From positions 103,701-167,700 of the forward strand of contig NZ_JBQKME010000005.1 in NCBI RefSeq assembly GCF_052115865.1: a DNA stretch of 64,000 nucleotides, read 5' to 3'. How positions within the stretch are numbered: position 1 is the first letter of the stretch; each line of letters opens with the position of its first letter. Shown piece by piece: positions 35,644 through 43,462 of the stretch. Origin of the DNA: Fundicoccus_A sp052115865. Lineage in GTDB: Bacteria > Bacillota > Bacilli > Lactobacillales > Aerococcaceae. The position numbers and the translations under genes were made by a program. The notes under the pieces were generated by a model. The model was not told where the DNA came from. It ran no database searches and saw only the letters and a program-made list of their open reading frames with translations.

Positions 35644-36197
35644 GAGTCATCGCAGGAATGTATGGGAGTAGACGTTTAAAAGCTGTACCAGGTGATAATA
35701 CACGACCAACCACTGACAAGATTAAAGAAAGTATTTTTAACATGCTTGGTGGCAGTTTTGCTTCAGGTATATGTTTGGATTTTTATGGTGGGAGTGGTGG
35801 CATCGCCATTGAAGCTGTATCGCGTGGAATAGATTTTGCTGTCATTACTGAAAAATTTCGTCCAGCCATCCAAACAATTGAAGAGAATATCCGTCAATTA
35901 AATGCATCAGATAAATTTGTTATCTTAAAAGGCCCCAACCGTCAATCCTTAAATAAATATCACCATACCAATCCAGGGCTTCAATTTGATTTAGTTTTCC
36001 TAGATCCACCCTATGCTAAGCAAATGATAGTTGAAGATATTGAATGGTTAGATGATCAAGGTCTGTTAAAAGAAAACACACAAATTGTGTGTGAAACGGA
36101 TGTAAGTGTTGAATTACCATTAGCAATAAAATCATGGCAACAGATGAAGCAAAAGAAATATGGACAAACATTAATTACAATTTATGAAAGAGGATAG
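35640..36197 (+). CDS. rsmD: 16S rRNA (guanine966-N2)-methyltransferase RsmD
   Basis: RsmD uses S-adenosylmethionine to methylate G966 of 16S rRNA. The 185-residue protein begins MRVIAGMYGSRRLKAVPG, with RPTTDKIKESIFNMLG near residue 23, the SAM-binding FYGGSGGIAIEAVSRG near 48 and the target-base motif DLVFLDPPY near 117-125. All are characteristic. The ATG overlaps the ylbG stop codon, so translation is probably coupled. coaD follows after 3 bp. Confidence 0.95.
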   Translation: MRVIAGMYGSRRLKAVPGDNTRPTTDKIKESIFNMLGGSFASGICLDFYGGSGGIAIEAVSRGIDFAVITEKFRPAIQTIEENIRQLNASDKFVILKGPNRQSLNKYHHTNPGLQFDLVFLDPPYAKQMIVEDIEWLDDQGLLKENTQIVCETDVSVELPLAIKSWQQMKQKKYGQTLITIYERG

Positions 36198-36200
36198 TTT

Positions 36201-36713
36201 ATGCAAGAAAAAGGTAAAAAAATTGGAATTTTTGCAGGAAGTTTTGATCCTTTAACCAACGGGCATCTAAATCTTATCAATCGCAGTTCCAAAATTTTTG
36301 ATCAAGTCATTGTTTTAATTGCAGTCAACACGAATAAAGTGGCTTTATTTACTGCTGATGAGCGATTGGAGTTAATTCAATCTGTGACACAAGATATTGA
36401 AAATGTAAAAGTGGAGACTTTAAAAGATGATTTGGTAGCTAATTATTTTGAAAAAGTTAATGGGACGGCCATGATACGTGGTTTGCGTAATACACAAGAC
36501 TATGATTATGAAAATAACATCGACATCATTAATAAAAAACAAAATGAAAATCTAGAAACAGTCCTGCTGTATGCTGATAACCAATATCGTTACTTGAGTT
36601 CAAGCTTGATTAAAGAAATTGCCACATTCCATGGTGATATCAGTGATATGGTTCCGAAACAAATTGAAACAGCAATGAAAAAGAAATACAACTATCCTTC
36701 AACCGAGAATTAA
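36201..36713 (+). CDS. coaD: Phosphopantetheine adenylyltransferase
   Basis: CoaD makes dephospho-CoA from phosphopantetheine and ATP, the fourth step of CoA synthesis. The 170-residue protein has the nucleotidyltransferase motif GSFDPLTNGHLNLI near residues 14-27, MIRGLRNTQDYDYE near 92 and RYLSSSLIKEIATFHGD near 132. GAAAGAGGA at the end of rsmD is its ribosome binding site. It is the last gene of the ftsW-ylbG-rsmD-coaD run; a strong bidirectional terminator separates it from the converging ABC-F gene. Confidence 0.96.
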   Translation: MQEKGKKIGIFAGSFDPLTNGHLNLINRSSKIFDQVIVLIAVNTNKVALFTADERLELIQSVTQDIENVKVETLKDDLVANYFEKVNGTAMIRGLRNTQDYDYENNIDIINKKQNENLETVLLYADNQYRYLSSSLIKEIATFHGDISDMVPKQIETAMKKKYNYPSTEN

Positions 36714-36720
36714 TTAACAT

Positions 36721-36765
36721 AAAAGCCGCCTGTAAAGTTATGATTAGCTTTACAGGCGGCTTTTT
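36721..36765. terminator. Bidirectional terminator between coaD and the ABC-F gene
   Basis: A GC-rich stem of 16-17 bp (GCCGCCTGTAAAG with CTTTACAGGCGGC) is flanked by AAAA and TTTTT, so it can end transcripts from both sides. Confidence 0.92.
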
Positions 36766-36783
36766 GGCTTTGAAGTATTCATA

Positions 36784-38334
36784 TTATTGGCTAAGTATAT
36801 CTTTATCTACTAACTGAATACCATTCGTTGTTAGTTCATAAATATACTGGCAAACATTTTTCAAAAAAGAACGGTCATGGGATACAGAAATAATGACACC
36901 TGGAAAGTCACTAAATAATTGTTGAAGTTGTTCTTGTGACAGAGGTGAAAAATTACGCGTCGGCTCATCCAAGAGGAGGACATTATGTCCACCTAAATCG
37001 AATTTCAGTAATAATAATTTTGCCCGTTGACCGCCTGAAAGTTGGCGAATGTTTTGTTGCATCTCATCCACTGTAAAACGCATACTGCCTAAATAAGTCA
37101 TAATTTGTGTTTGCTCTTCAGCTGAATAGTCTTCTTGTAAAAAACTAATAGGCGTTTCATCCGGCTTTAATGCTTCAAAATAATTTTGGGGGAAGTAACC
37201 AACTTTTAAATCGTCACGATTTTGTAATTCCTCCCAGAGTTGTTTAAGTAAAGTTGTTTTACCAATTCCATTAGAGCCAATAATCCCTATTTTATCTGCT
37301 GATTTTACGGATAGGTTTATATCTTTACTTAATAATTTATTCTTTCGATATAAATCTCGGTCAACCCAATGGACAATTTGCTTGTTTTGAACTAAATCTA
37401 TCATATTAGAAAAAAGTACATGAATAGCATCTTCTTCTATTGGAATTTCTTCGAAAGAGGCTGCTTCTTTTTCAAATCGTCTTCCCATTGACTTAACAGC
37501 ATGCATTTTTTTCTTTAATAAACGCCCACCGCTTGGATCTTGTCGTGAAATAGTTTCTTGTCTATGATCAACAGTTTGCTCTATTTGACGGTATTTATCC
37601 ATTTTCTTTTGATGTTCAGCCCTTTGTTTGACAGCAATTTTCTTTTGTTTGGTAAATTGCTGTCTGCGGTTTTTAACATACTCATCGTATGGTATATGGG
37701 CGACGGTATTTCGTGATTGTGTTTTATGCTGTAAAAGTTCCAAATGAATAATGCCGTTAGCCGTTTTTGATAGAAGTTCTGTGTCATGAGAAATATAGAG
37801 AATAGTCGCTTCGCTTTCTTGTATAAAACGCTCCAACCATAAAATAGCAGCTATATCTAAATCATTAGATGGTTCATCCAATAGCAACAAATCAGCTTCA
37901 ACGCTTAACATTTTTAGCAATTGGATTTTGAGTTTCTCACCCCCTGATAGGGATATTAATTGTTGTTGACTATTTAACTGATCGGCAGAGATATTTAATT
38001 GGTTTGCTAATTGAAACAGACGATTGTAATCGAAATTGATATCGACTTCAAAATTATAGATGTAATCCTCAATTGTTAAGTTTTCTAGTTGGCTAGGTAA
38101 GGATTGGGGTAAGTAGGTTAAACGACTAAAGTGATTGATCATCTGACCTTCAATGATGAAATGATTATCTAAGTTTTTGTCCTGCATAATCCATTTAAGC
38201 AATGTAGACTTTCCATTGCCTTCTTCGCCTATAACAGCGATTTTGTCGCCTGGATTGATTGTAAAGGACAAATCCTTAATTAGCGGATTGAGACTTTTTG
38301 TGTGTGATATCGATAAATGATTGATTTGTAACAT
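36784..38334 (-). CDS. ABC-F family ATPase
   Basis: This 516-residue protein has two ATPase domains and no membrane segments, as in ABC-F proteins that act on the ribosome. Domain 1 has GEEGNGKST (36-44), LSGGEKLKIQ and LLLDEPSNDLDI. A charged linker, rich in Lys/Gln/Arg, follows. Domain 2 has GSNGIGKTT, LSGGQRAKL and LLLDEPTRNFSPLS, where the usual NHLD is replaced. The start is the ATG at 38334, with GGAGGAAA just upstream; an earlier in-frame ATG at 38382 lies inside the upstream terminator hairpin. A leader with an intrinsic terminator precedes it, an arrangement known for antibiotic-resistance ABC-F genes, but resistance is not shown. Confidence 0.88.
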   Translation of the reverse strand: MLQINHLSISHTKSLNPLIKDLSFTINPGDKIAVIGEEGNGKSTLLKWIMQDKNLDNHFIIEGQMINHFSRLTYLPQSLPSQLENLTIEDYIYNFEVDINFDYNRLFQLANQLNISADQLNSQQQLISLSGGEKLKIQLLKMLSVEADLLLLDEPSNDLDIAAILWLERFIQESEATILYISHDTELLSKTANGIIHLELLQHKTQSRNTVAHIPYDEYVKNRRQQFTKQKKIAVKQRAEHQKKMDKYRQIEQTVDHRQETISRQDPSGGRLLKKKMHAVKSMGRRFEKEAASFEEIPIEEDAIHVLFSNMIDLVQNKQIVHWVDRDLYRKNKLLSKDINLSVKSADKIGIIGSNGIGKTTLLKQLWEELQNRDDLKVGYFPQNYFEALKPDETPISFLQEDYSAEEQTQIMTYLGSMRFTVDEMQQNIRQLSGGQRAKLLLLKFDLGGHNVLLLDEPTRNFSPLSQEQLQQLFSDFPGVIISVSHDRSFLKNVCQYIYELTTNGIQLVDKDILSQ

Positions 38335-38348
38335 AGTATTTCCTCCAA

Positions 38349-38382
38349 AAAAAGAGACCAAGCTAAATTTCGCTCGTCTCAA
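38349..38382 (-). terminator. Attenuator-type terminator in the ABC-F leader
   Basis: On the minus strand a hairpin GAGACGAGC / GCTTGGTCTC (one bulge, one G-U pair) is followed by seven T at 38355-38349, and the ribosome binding site GGAGG begins at the next base. There is no gene between the terminator and the ATPase, so it must regulate that gene. Confidence 0.8.
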
Positions 38383-38448
38383 TTAAAAAGAGTATCCAAA
38401 AAAATAGACAATACAAGACTGTTTTATCCGGATATACCATATTTAATC

Positions 38449-38487
38449 TAAAAAAGACCGCACGAAACTAGCTCTTTAGGGAGCATA
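38449..38487 (-). CDS. Possible short leader ORF of the ABC-F gene
   Basis: A 12-codon frame on the minus strand (MLPKELVSCGLF) lies in the leader between the promoter and the attenuator. No clear ribosome binding site precedes it. A 4-codon frame (MYII, 38508-38522) nearer the promoter has AAAGG about 10 bp upstream. Either could be a translated leader that couples ribosome stalling to antitermination, but this is inference from position only. Confidence 0.25.
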
Positions 38488-38550
38488 TTTTGATGACTGA
38501 TATTTTTTAGATAATGTACATCCTCACACAACCTTTCTTCGTTAATTTTA

Positions 38551-38559
38551 CTATAACAA
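38551..38559 (-). promoter_or_regulatory. Probable promoter of the ABC-F leader transcript
   Basis: On the minus strand TGTTATAGT forms an extended -10 element (TATAGT at 38556-38551). The -35 region is an A/T-rich run without a good match. It would give a leader of about 200 nt. Confidence 0.45.
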
Positions 38560-38636
38560 AAAATTTGATAAAAAAATAGTGGAAATCCAATTTTAATGTG
38601 TATTTATGAGTAGAGATTTAAATTGGAGGGAAAAGG

Positions 38637-39305
38637 ATGTTAAAAGAACTATTACAAAAGTCAATTTATGTTGTTGCGGGAGCCATCATCATGCTAATAA
38701 TCTTCGTGATTGGATATTTTTTACTTAAGGACCAAACGATGACCCTAGAATCATTTGCAGATGAAGTTGAAATGAGTCAAGACATTAGCTTTAGTGAGAA
38801 AATGACTGTGGAACAGCCAGAAGAATCTTCTTCTGAATTAATATATGTGGATATAAAGGGGGCGGTCCATTATCCCAATATGTATGCACTTCCTAAAGGA
38901 AGTCGGTTGTTTGACTTGATTGAAAAAGCAGGTGGTTTTCTACCTGATGCTCATACCCAACAAGTGAATTTAGCGCAGCTGTTGGAAGATCAAATGATGT
39001 TGTATATTTATCGTGAATCAGACTTAATTCAAAGCGATATTGGAGAAGATTCACCTATTCAACCATTAGTAATCGTAGCGTCTGATAGGGGAGAAGAGTC
39101 GAATGATAATCTAATCAATATTAATTCCGCAAGTCAGGCAGAACTTGAGACACTCCCCAACATCGGGCCCAAAAAAGCGGATGCGATTATCCAATATCGG
39201 ACACAAAATGGTTCATTTTCAACGATTGAAGAGATGATGAATGTGAGTGGGATAGGGGAAAAGACTTTTGAAAGTCTAAAAGATTTGATTAAGGTTGCCC
39301 CATAA
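38637..39305 (+). CDS. comEA: Competence DNA receptor ComEA
   Basis: ComEA binds double-stranded DNA at the cell surface during natural transformation. The 222-residue protein has one N-terminal membrane anchor (residues 9-30), an SLBB-like domain (IYVDIKGAVHYPNMYALPKGSRLFDLIEKAGG near 70-100) and a C-terminal helix-hairpin-helix pair (INSASQAELETLPNIGPKKADAIIQYR and MNVSGIGEKTF). GGAGGG lies 6-9 bp before the ATG and is partly covered by a potential hairpin (38587-38594 with 38621-38628). It overlaps comEC by 1 bp; no comEB is present between them. Confidence 0.94.
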   Translation: MLKELLQKSIYVVAGAIIMLIIFVIGYFLLKDQTMTLESFADEVEMSQDISFSEKMTVEQPEESSSELIYVDIKGAVHYPNMYALPKGSRLFDLIEKAGGFLPDAHTQQVNLAQLLEDQMMLYIYRESDLIQSDIGEDSPIQPLVIVASDRGEESNDNLININSASQAELETLPNIGPKKADAIIQYRTQNGSFSTIEEMMNVSGIGEKTFESLKDLIKVAP

Positions 39306-41632
39306 TGAAAAAAACACTTGAACCATTACACTATCATTGGACCTTCATCTTTGCTTTTTTATGGACAACTGCTATGCTGTTTTTCCAGTTTCATTTCTTT
39401 ATCTTTTTATTGTGGATTTTGCTAGTTATTAGAATCATATTACTGAAAAATAATTTACTTTTAAAACTGATACTTTTTAGTTTTATTTTGTTTTCCTTTA
39501 TTTCTTTAAGTAAATATCTCTCGAGTGACCAATTAGCTTCCTTCGTTCAAGAGGACGAAGAAGTTCAGCTAAGTTTACGAGTGGATCCGTTAGATATTAA
39601 TGCGCAAGAAAATTACTTAAGCGCAAAAGGTGTTTTGAAAAATGGTGAAAAAATCGAAATTATTTACTATCATGATGGTAAGCTTGAAGTTCAGAATGGC
39701 TTAAAAACATCTCAAAACGACTGGTTAATTGAAGGAATTATTAGACGTCCAAAAACTAGACGTAATTTCCATTTGTTTGATTACGCGACTTATTTGGCTT
39801 CAAATGATATTTATTGGGAAATTGAAATTTTAGAAATACTTGATGTCAAGAAAAGTAAACATTGGTCTTATTTCTTTGCGAATTTTAGAGCTTATATTTT
39901 ACAACCATTCAAGGACTTTGATGATAATAGTTGGATGGCCTTACACAATAAAATTTTGTGGAATTTAGATTCAGCATACTATCGTGAAATGCAATCTGAC
40001 TTTGCCCGCTGGGGGATTATATATTTCTTTGCTGTATCGGGTTTGCATATTCATTTTATCATTAAGTTTATATGGTATTTGTTTCTTAGGTTGGGGATGA
40101 CACATGAAACGGTTCAAAAAATAATTGTTGGTGTGATTCTTTTGTATGGCTTTCTAATTGCATGGCCAGTAGGAGTCATTCGAGCTGTTGGTGTTTATTC
40201 GGGACAAATCTTAATCAAGCATTTTCAACTTAACATTAGTCCCTTAGATTGCTTGGCTATTATTGGAATTGGTTTATTGTTATGCAATCCCAAAATAGCT
40301 TTATCACTCAGCTTCATGTTAAGTTTTTTGATGACATATATTGTTCACTTCAGTCGAACTACAAAAATTAATGATTCATCGATTAAACAAGCGGTACAAT
40401 TAACCATATCGTGTTTACTATTTTCATGGCCGATTGTTTTACAGCAAAATTTTGAATGGAATAGCTTGCAACTTTTAATGAGTTTAATCTTTGCTGTTTT
40501 ATTTGAAAAAGTTATTATGCCGGCTGTATTTTCGACATCCATATTATTTCTATTACCCGGGAAAATAATTCGTGATGGGTTATTTCATATGGTTAATATT
40601 ATTTATTCATTTTTAATGAAGCCCTTAAACCAACTAACAACATTTGCTTCTTTTATTGTTACAACCGGTCACCTATCCTTAGTTAGACAATTATTACTAT
40701 GGGCTGGGGCATTTATTTGGATGAAAAGATCAAATAAACATCTTAAACAATCTTTGCTAGTTGTGAGTGCCGTCTATTTATTCGTTATTTTTGTGTGGCC
40801 ATACTCAGATATTTATTCAAAAGTGACGATTATTGATGTTGGACAAGGTGATGCACTTTTATATCAACCTGCTTTTTCGAATAAGCATTGGTTAATTGAT
40901 ACCGGAGGGAGGATGTCTTGGGGGGAGTCGGCAATAGAGGATTCAATTGATCAACAATTTGGGCAAAGAAATATTATTCCAGCTTTAAAAGCTCTGGGTG
41001 TCAACCAAATAGATGGTTTAATAATAAGTCATCCAGATATTGATCATATGGGGAATCTATTTGCTTTAGTTCAAAACATTCCGATCAAACAATACATTAT
41101 TTCAAGTTATACGGAGCAATCTGAATTGTGGTTGAATTTTCTTAAAATAAATTCGATAGCAGAGTCAAAAATTTTAGTCATGGAACAAGGCGATCGCTTA
41201 GTAATAGGTCAGTTAGCCCTATATTCTCTCATCAATCCTGCTTTAGCCTATGATTCAGTTGCCTCCAACAATTCATCTTTGATTGCCCGTATACAGCTCG
41301 GCAATGATTTTTTATTAAATATCGCTGATATTGATCGCGATACCGAATTGAAATTACTTCAGCAAATAAGAGATTTAAAAGCTAGTATTATTAAGCTGGG
41401 TCATCACGGTTCGCGAAACAGTAGCCATCCAGATTTTATCGCTCAGTTAAAACCTCAACTGGCGCTCATATCTGCTGGTGAAAACAACCGCTATCAACAT
41501 CCGCATCAAGAAGTCCTTGATATATTAGAGGAACAGAATATTCCATATTTGAGCACCAAAGACAGGGGAGCTATTCAAATCTCTTATAGTAAATTAACTG
41601 GGTTAAAAATCCAAACAGTCATAGATAATTGA
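39305..41632 (+). CDS. comEC: Competence DNA translocation channel ComEC/Rec2
   Basis: ComEC is the membrane channel that carries single-stranded DNA into the cell. The 775-residue protein shows an N-terminal hydrophobic segment, a soluble OB-like region (residues 75-170), the Competence domain with several membrane helices including WGIIYFFAVSGLHIHFI near 236, and a C-terminal metallo-beta-lactamase-like domain with IDVGQGDALLYQ, LIDTGG, SHPDIDHMGN and LGHHGSRNSSHPDF. It is full length. holA, which often follows comEC in Firmicutes, is not here; a GNAT gene follows instead. Confidence 0.95.
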   Translation: MKKTLEPLHYHWTFIFAFLWTTAMLFFQFHFFIFLLWILLVIRIILLKNNLLLKLILFSFILFSFISLSKYLSSDQLASFVQEDEEVQLSLRVDPLDINAQENYLSAKGVLKNGEKIEIIYYHDGKLEVQNGLKTSQNDWLIEGIIRRPKTRRNFHLFDYATYLASNDIYWEIEILEILDVKKSKHWSYFFANFRAYILQPFKDFDDNSWMALHNKILWNLDSAYYREMQSDFARWGIIYFFAVSGLHIHFIIKFIWYLFLRLGMTHETVQKIIVGVILLYGFLIAWPVGVIRAVGVYSGQILIKHFQLNISPLDCLAIIGIGLLLCNPKIALSLSFMLSFLMTYIVHFSRTTKINDSSIKQAVQLTISCLLFSWPIVLQQNFEWNSLQLLMSLIFAVLFEKVIMPAVFSTSILFLLPGKIIRDGLFHMVNIIYSFLMKPLNQLTTFASFIVTTGHLSLVRQLLLWAGAFIWMKRSNKHLKQSLLVVSAVYLFVIFVWPYSDIYSKVTIIDVGQGDALLYQPAFSNKHWLIDTGGRMSWGESAIEDSIDQQFGQRNIIPALKALGVNQIDGLIISHPDIDHMGNLFALVQNIPIKQYIISSYTEQSELWLNFLKINSIAESKILVMEQGDRLVIGQLALYSLINPALAYDSVASNNSSLIARIQLGNDFLLNIADIDRDTELKLLQQIRDLKASIIKLGHHGSRNSSHPDFIAQLKPQLALISAGENNRYQHPHQEVLDILEEQNIPYLSTKDRGAIQISYSKLTGLKIQTVIDN

Positions 41633-41775
41633 AAACAATGAAGGCATCTTGTTCGTAAACGTCAACACTTATTTTTAGAAAATTAATTTTTTATCCAATT
41701 AAAAAAAATTATGTTAAAATGATTGTAAAGAAACAAATTTATTTAAAAATTTTATAGAAAAGGTGTGTTAGCAAG

Positions 41776-42210
41776 ATGATTCGCGATATTGACTTAAATG
41801 ATGTGATGTGGATCCATGAATTGAATAGTTTTGAGTTAAGATTTCGTTCGGACTATAATGACACTAAAGATCGTTTAGCGGATATATTAAATAAACCCGA
41901 TGAACATTTTATTAAAGGTTACGAAATGAATGGTCAAATTGTTGGCTACGTTCACGCTCAAATGTATGAGACACTTTATGACAAACCTTTAGCCAATATT
42001 TTAGCTCTGGTTGTATCTGAGGACCACCAAAGAATGGGAATTGGTAAATCACTTGTGGATGCACTATCAGAGGCCACTAGAGCAAAAGGTCTGGCCGGTC
42101 TACGAATTAATTCAGGTTTATATCGTGAACGAGCCCATCAATACTACGAATATTTAGGCTTTGACAAGGGAATCAATCAAATGAGGTACTTAAAACATTT
42201 TGAAGAATAA
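41776..42210 (+). CDS. GNAT-family N-acetyltransferase
   Basis: This 144-residue protein has the GNAT core: the acetyl-CoA-binding ILALVVSEDHQRMGIGKSLVDAL near residues 75-97, with the R/Q-x-x-G-x-G/A loop as QRMGIG, and a C-terminal YYEYLGFDK segment. IVGYVHAQMYE is the preceding beta strand. The substrate is not predictable; small molecules or protein N-termini are possible. AAAAGGTG about 10 bp before the ATG is its ribosome binding site. It overlaps the TraX-like gene by 11 bp, so the two are probably cotranscribed. Confidence 0.85.
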   Translation: MIRDIDLNDVMWIHELNSFELRFRSDYNDTKDRLADILNKPDEHFIKGYEMNGQIVGYVHAQMYETLYDKPLANILALVVSEDHQRMGIGKSLVDALSEATRAKGLAGLRINSGLYRERAHQYYEYLGFDKGINQMRYLKHFEE

Positions 42211-42904
42211 TGCCTTTAGCTTGTCGTTTTCATCGTCAACACTAAAATGGATAGCCATGCTAACAATGGTGATCGACCATATAGGAGCAATTTTAATTGC
42301 TCCTCTTAGTTTGACAAATTTTCTTAACTTTTATCATTGGTCACTAGTTTACGATATTTGTCGCCTAGTCGGCCGCTTAGCCTTTCCGATTTTTGCGTTT
42401 CTAATAGTTGAAGGCTACCAACATACCCGTAATTTTAATAAATATCTCTTTCGCTTACTTCTCTTAGGTCTAATTTCCGAGATTCCTTTTGATATAGCTT
42501 TTAACCAACATTGGTTGGATTTTAGCTATCAAAATATATTTTTTACACTTGCATTAGGCTTATTAGCTATTAGAGCTTATGATCTCTGGCGTCATCAAAT
42601 CATCGGCACTTTAATTCCTTTAGGCATTCTCTTGTGCGCAGAATTTTTACAACTCGATTATGGGGCTTATGGTATTCTTATGATTATGGCAATATATTAT
42701 TTTAAGGATAACCGTTTGACTCAATGCTTAGTAGGAGCTGCTTTAGGTCTATTTCAATTAACGGCAGCTTTCGCCTTTATCTTTATTTATTTTTATAACG
42801 GAACAAAGGGGCAAAGAAATGTCCGATGGATGTACTTAATTTATCCAATCCATCTTGTTCTTTTAGTACTGATGCGATCAGCTTTGTTTAATGTATTATT
42901 TTAA
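42200..42904 (+). CDS. TraX-like integral membrane protein
   Basis: This 234-residue protein has six or more hydrophobic helices. LKWIAMLTMVIDHIGAIL, YDICRLVGRLAFPIFAFLIVEGYQHTRNFNKYLFRLLLLGLISEIPFDIAF and the C-terminal YLIYPIHL are typical of the TraX family, named after an F-pilin acetyltransferase and related to acyltransferase-3 proteins. In Firmicutes members act on unknown, possibly surface, substrates. The frame has a TTG at 42200 overlapping the GNAT gene and a second TTG at 42221; neither has a strong ribosome binding site, so the start is uncertain. Confidence 0.82.
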   Translation: MKNNAFSLSFSSSTLKWIAMLTMVIDHIGAILIAPLSLTNFLNFYHWSLVYDICRLVGRLAFPIFAFLIVEGYQHTRNFNKYLFRLLLLGLISEIPFDIAFNQHWLDFSYQNIFFTLALGLLAIRAYDLWRHQIIGTLIPLGILLCAEFLQLDYGAYGILMIMAIYYFKDNRLTQCLVGAALGLFQLTAAFAFIFIYFYNGTKGQRNVRWMYLIYPIHLVLLVLMRSALFNVLF

Positions 42905-42923
42905 GAGACAGGCAAATATAAAT

Positions 42924-42965
42924 GACCTCTAAAAGTTAATGGTTAACTTTTAGAGGTCGTTTTTG
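42924..42965 (+). terminator. Terminator after the TraX-like gene
   Basis: A perfect 16-bp stem, GACCTCTAAAAGTTAA with TTAACTTTTAGAGGTC, loop TGG, is followed by GTTTTTG. Confidence 0.92.
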
Positions 42966-42984
42966 CTTTATGGATAAGGAGGGT

Positions 42985-43420
42985 GGGGAACGCGTTAAAG
43001 CTTTTTAATTTAGCTATAACCCGTTTGTTGAACGCTAGGAAGGGCAGTAGGAGTTTTCCAAAAAAGTCTAAGTGGACAGTTTTCAATTGATATATACATT
43101 TAGGATACACGCATTTATCAAACGCGTCCCCCTCAATCGGTTTGAGTTCCCTGCGATTGCGAAACGGAAGCCCATCAAACGACTTTAGTTCCCTGCGATT
43201 GCGAAACGGAAGCACATCAAACGACTTTAGTTCCCTGCGATTGCGAAACGCGTGCCCCTCAATCGGTTTGAGTTCCCTGCGATTGCGAAACGCGTGCCCC
43301 TTAATCGGTTTGAGTTCCCTGCGTTTACCGAACATCTGCCACCTTTGCACTACTAGAGTATATGTGTTCACCGAACGAGTCCCCATTAACCCCTCCAGAG
43401 TACCCCCGTTTACCCAACAG
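42985..43420. repeat. Second 42-bp tandem repeat array with decayed flanks
   Basis: The core motif AGTTCCCTGCGATTGCGAAA recurs at 43145, 43187, 43229 and 43271, and a variant starts at 43313, all exactly 42 bp apart. Two unit types exist: one with CGGAAGCNCATCAAACGACT and one with CGCGTGCCCCTNAATCGGTT. A decayed copy starts near 43103, and further decayed copies start near 43356 and 43398. GAACGC motifs at 42988 and 43030 keep the same spacing. It is richer in G and C than its surroundings. It fills the 558-bp gap between two converging transcription units. Confidence 0.9.
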
Positions 43421-43462
43421 CAAACCAAACTAACAAACACACTTTAAAAACTCAAAAACGAT

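Noticed and set aside
42943..43440. A 165-codon minus-strand frame with a 14-residue repeat (RNRRELKPIEGHAF-like)
   Set aside because: It runs through the 42-bp array, starts at a GTG with no ribosome binding site, and the opposite strand is open too (43142-43447). A stop-free unit of 42 bp (14 codons) gives such open frames by itself. I treat it as a repeat, not a gene.
43142..43447. A 101-codon plus-strand frame over the same array
   Set aside because: Same reason: it is created by the repeat period, with no ribosome binding site or promoter.
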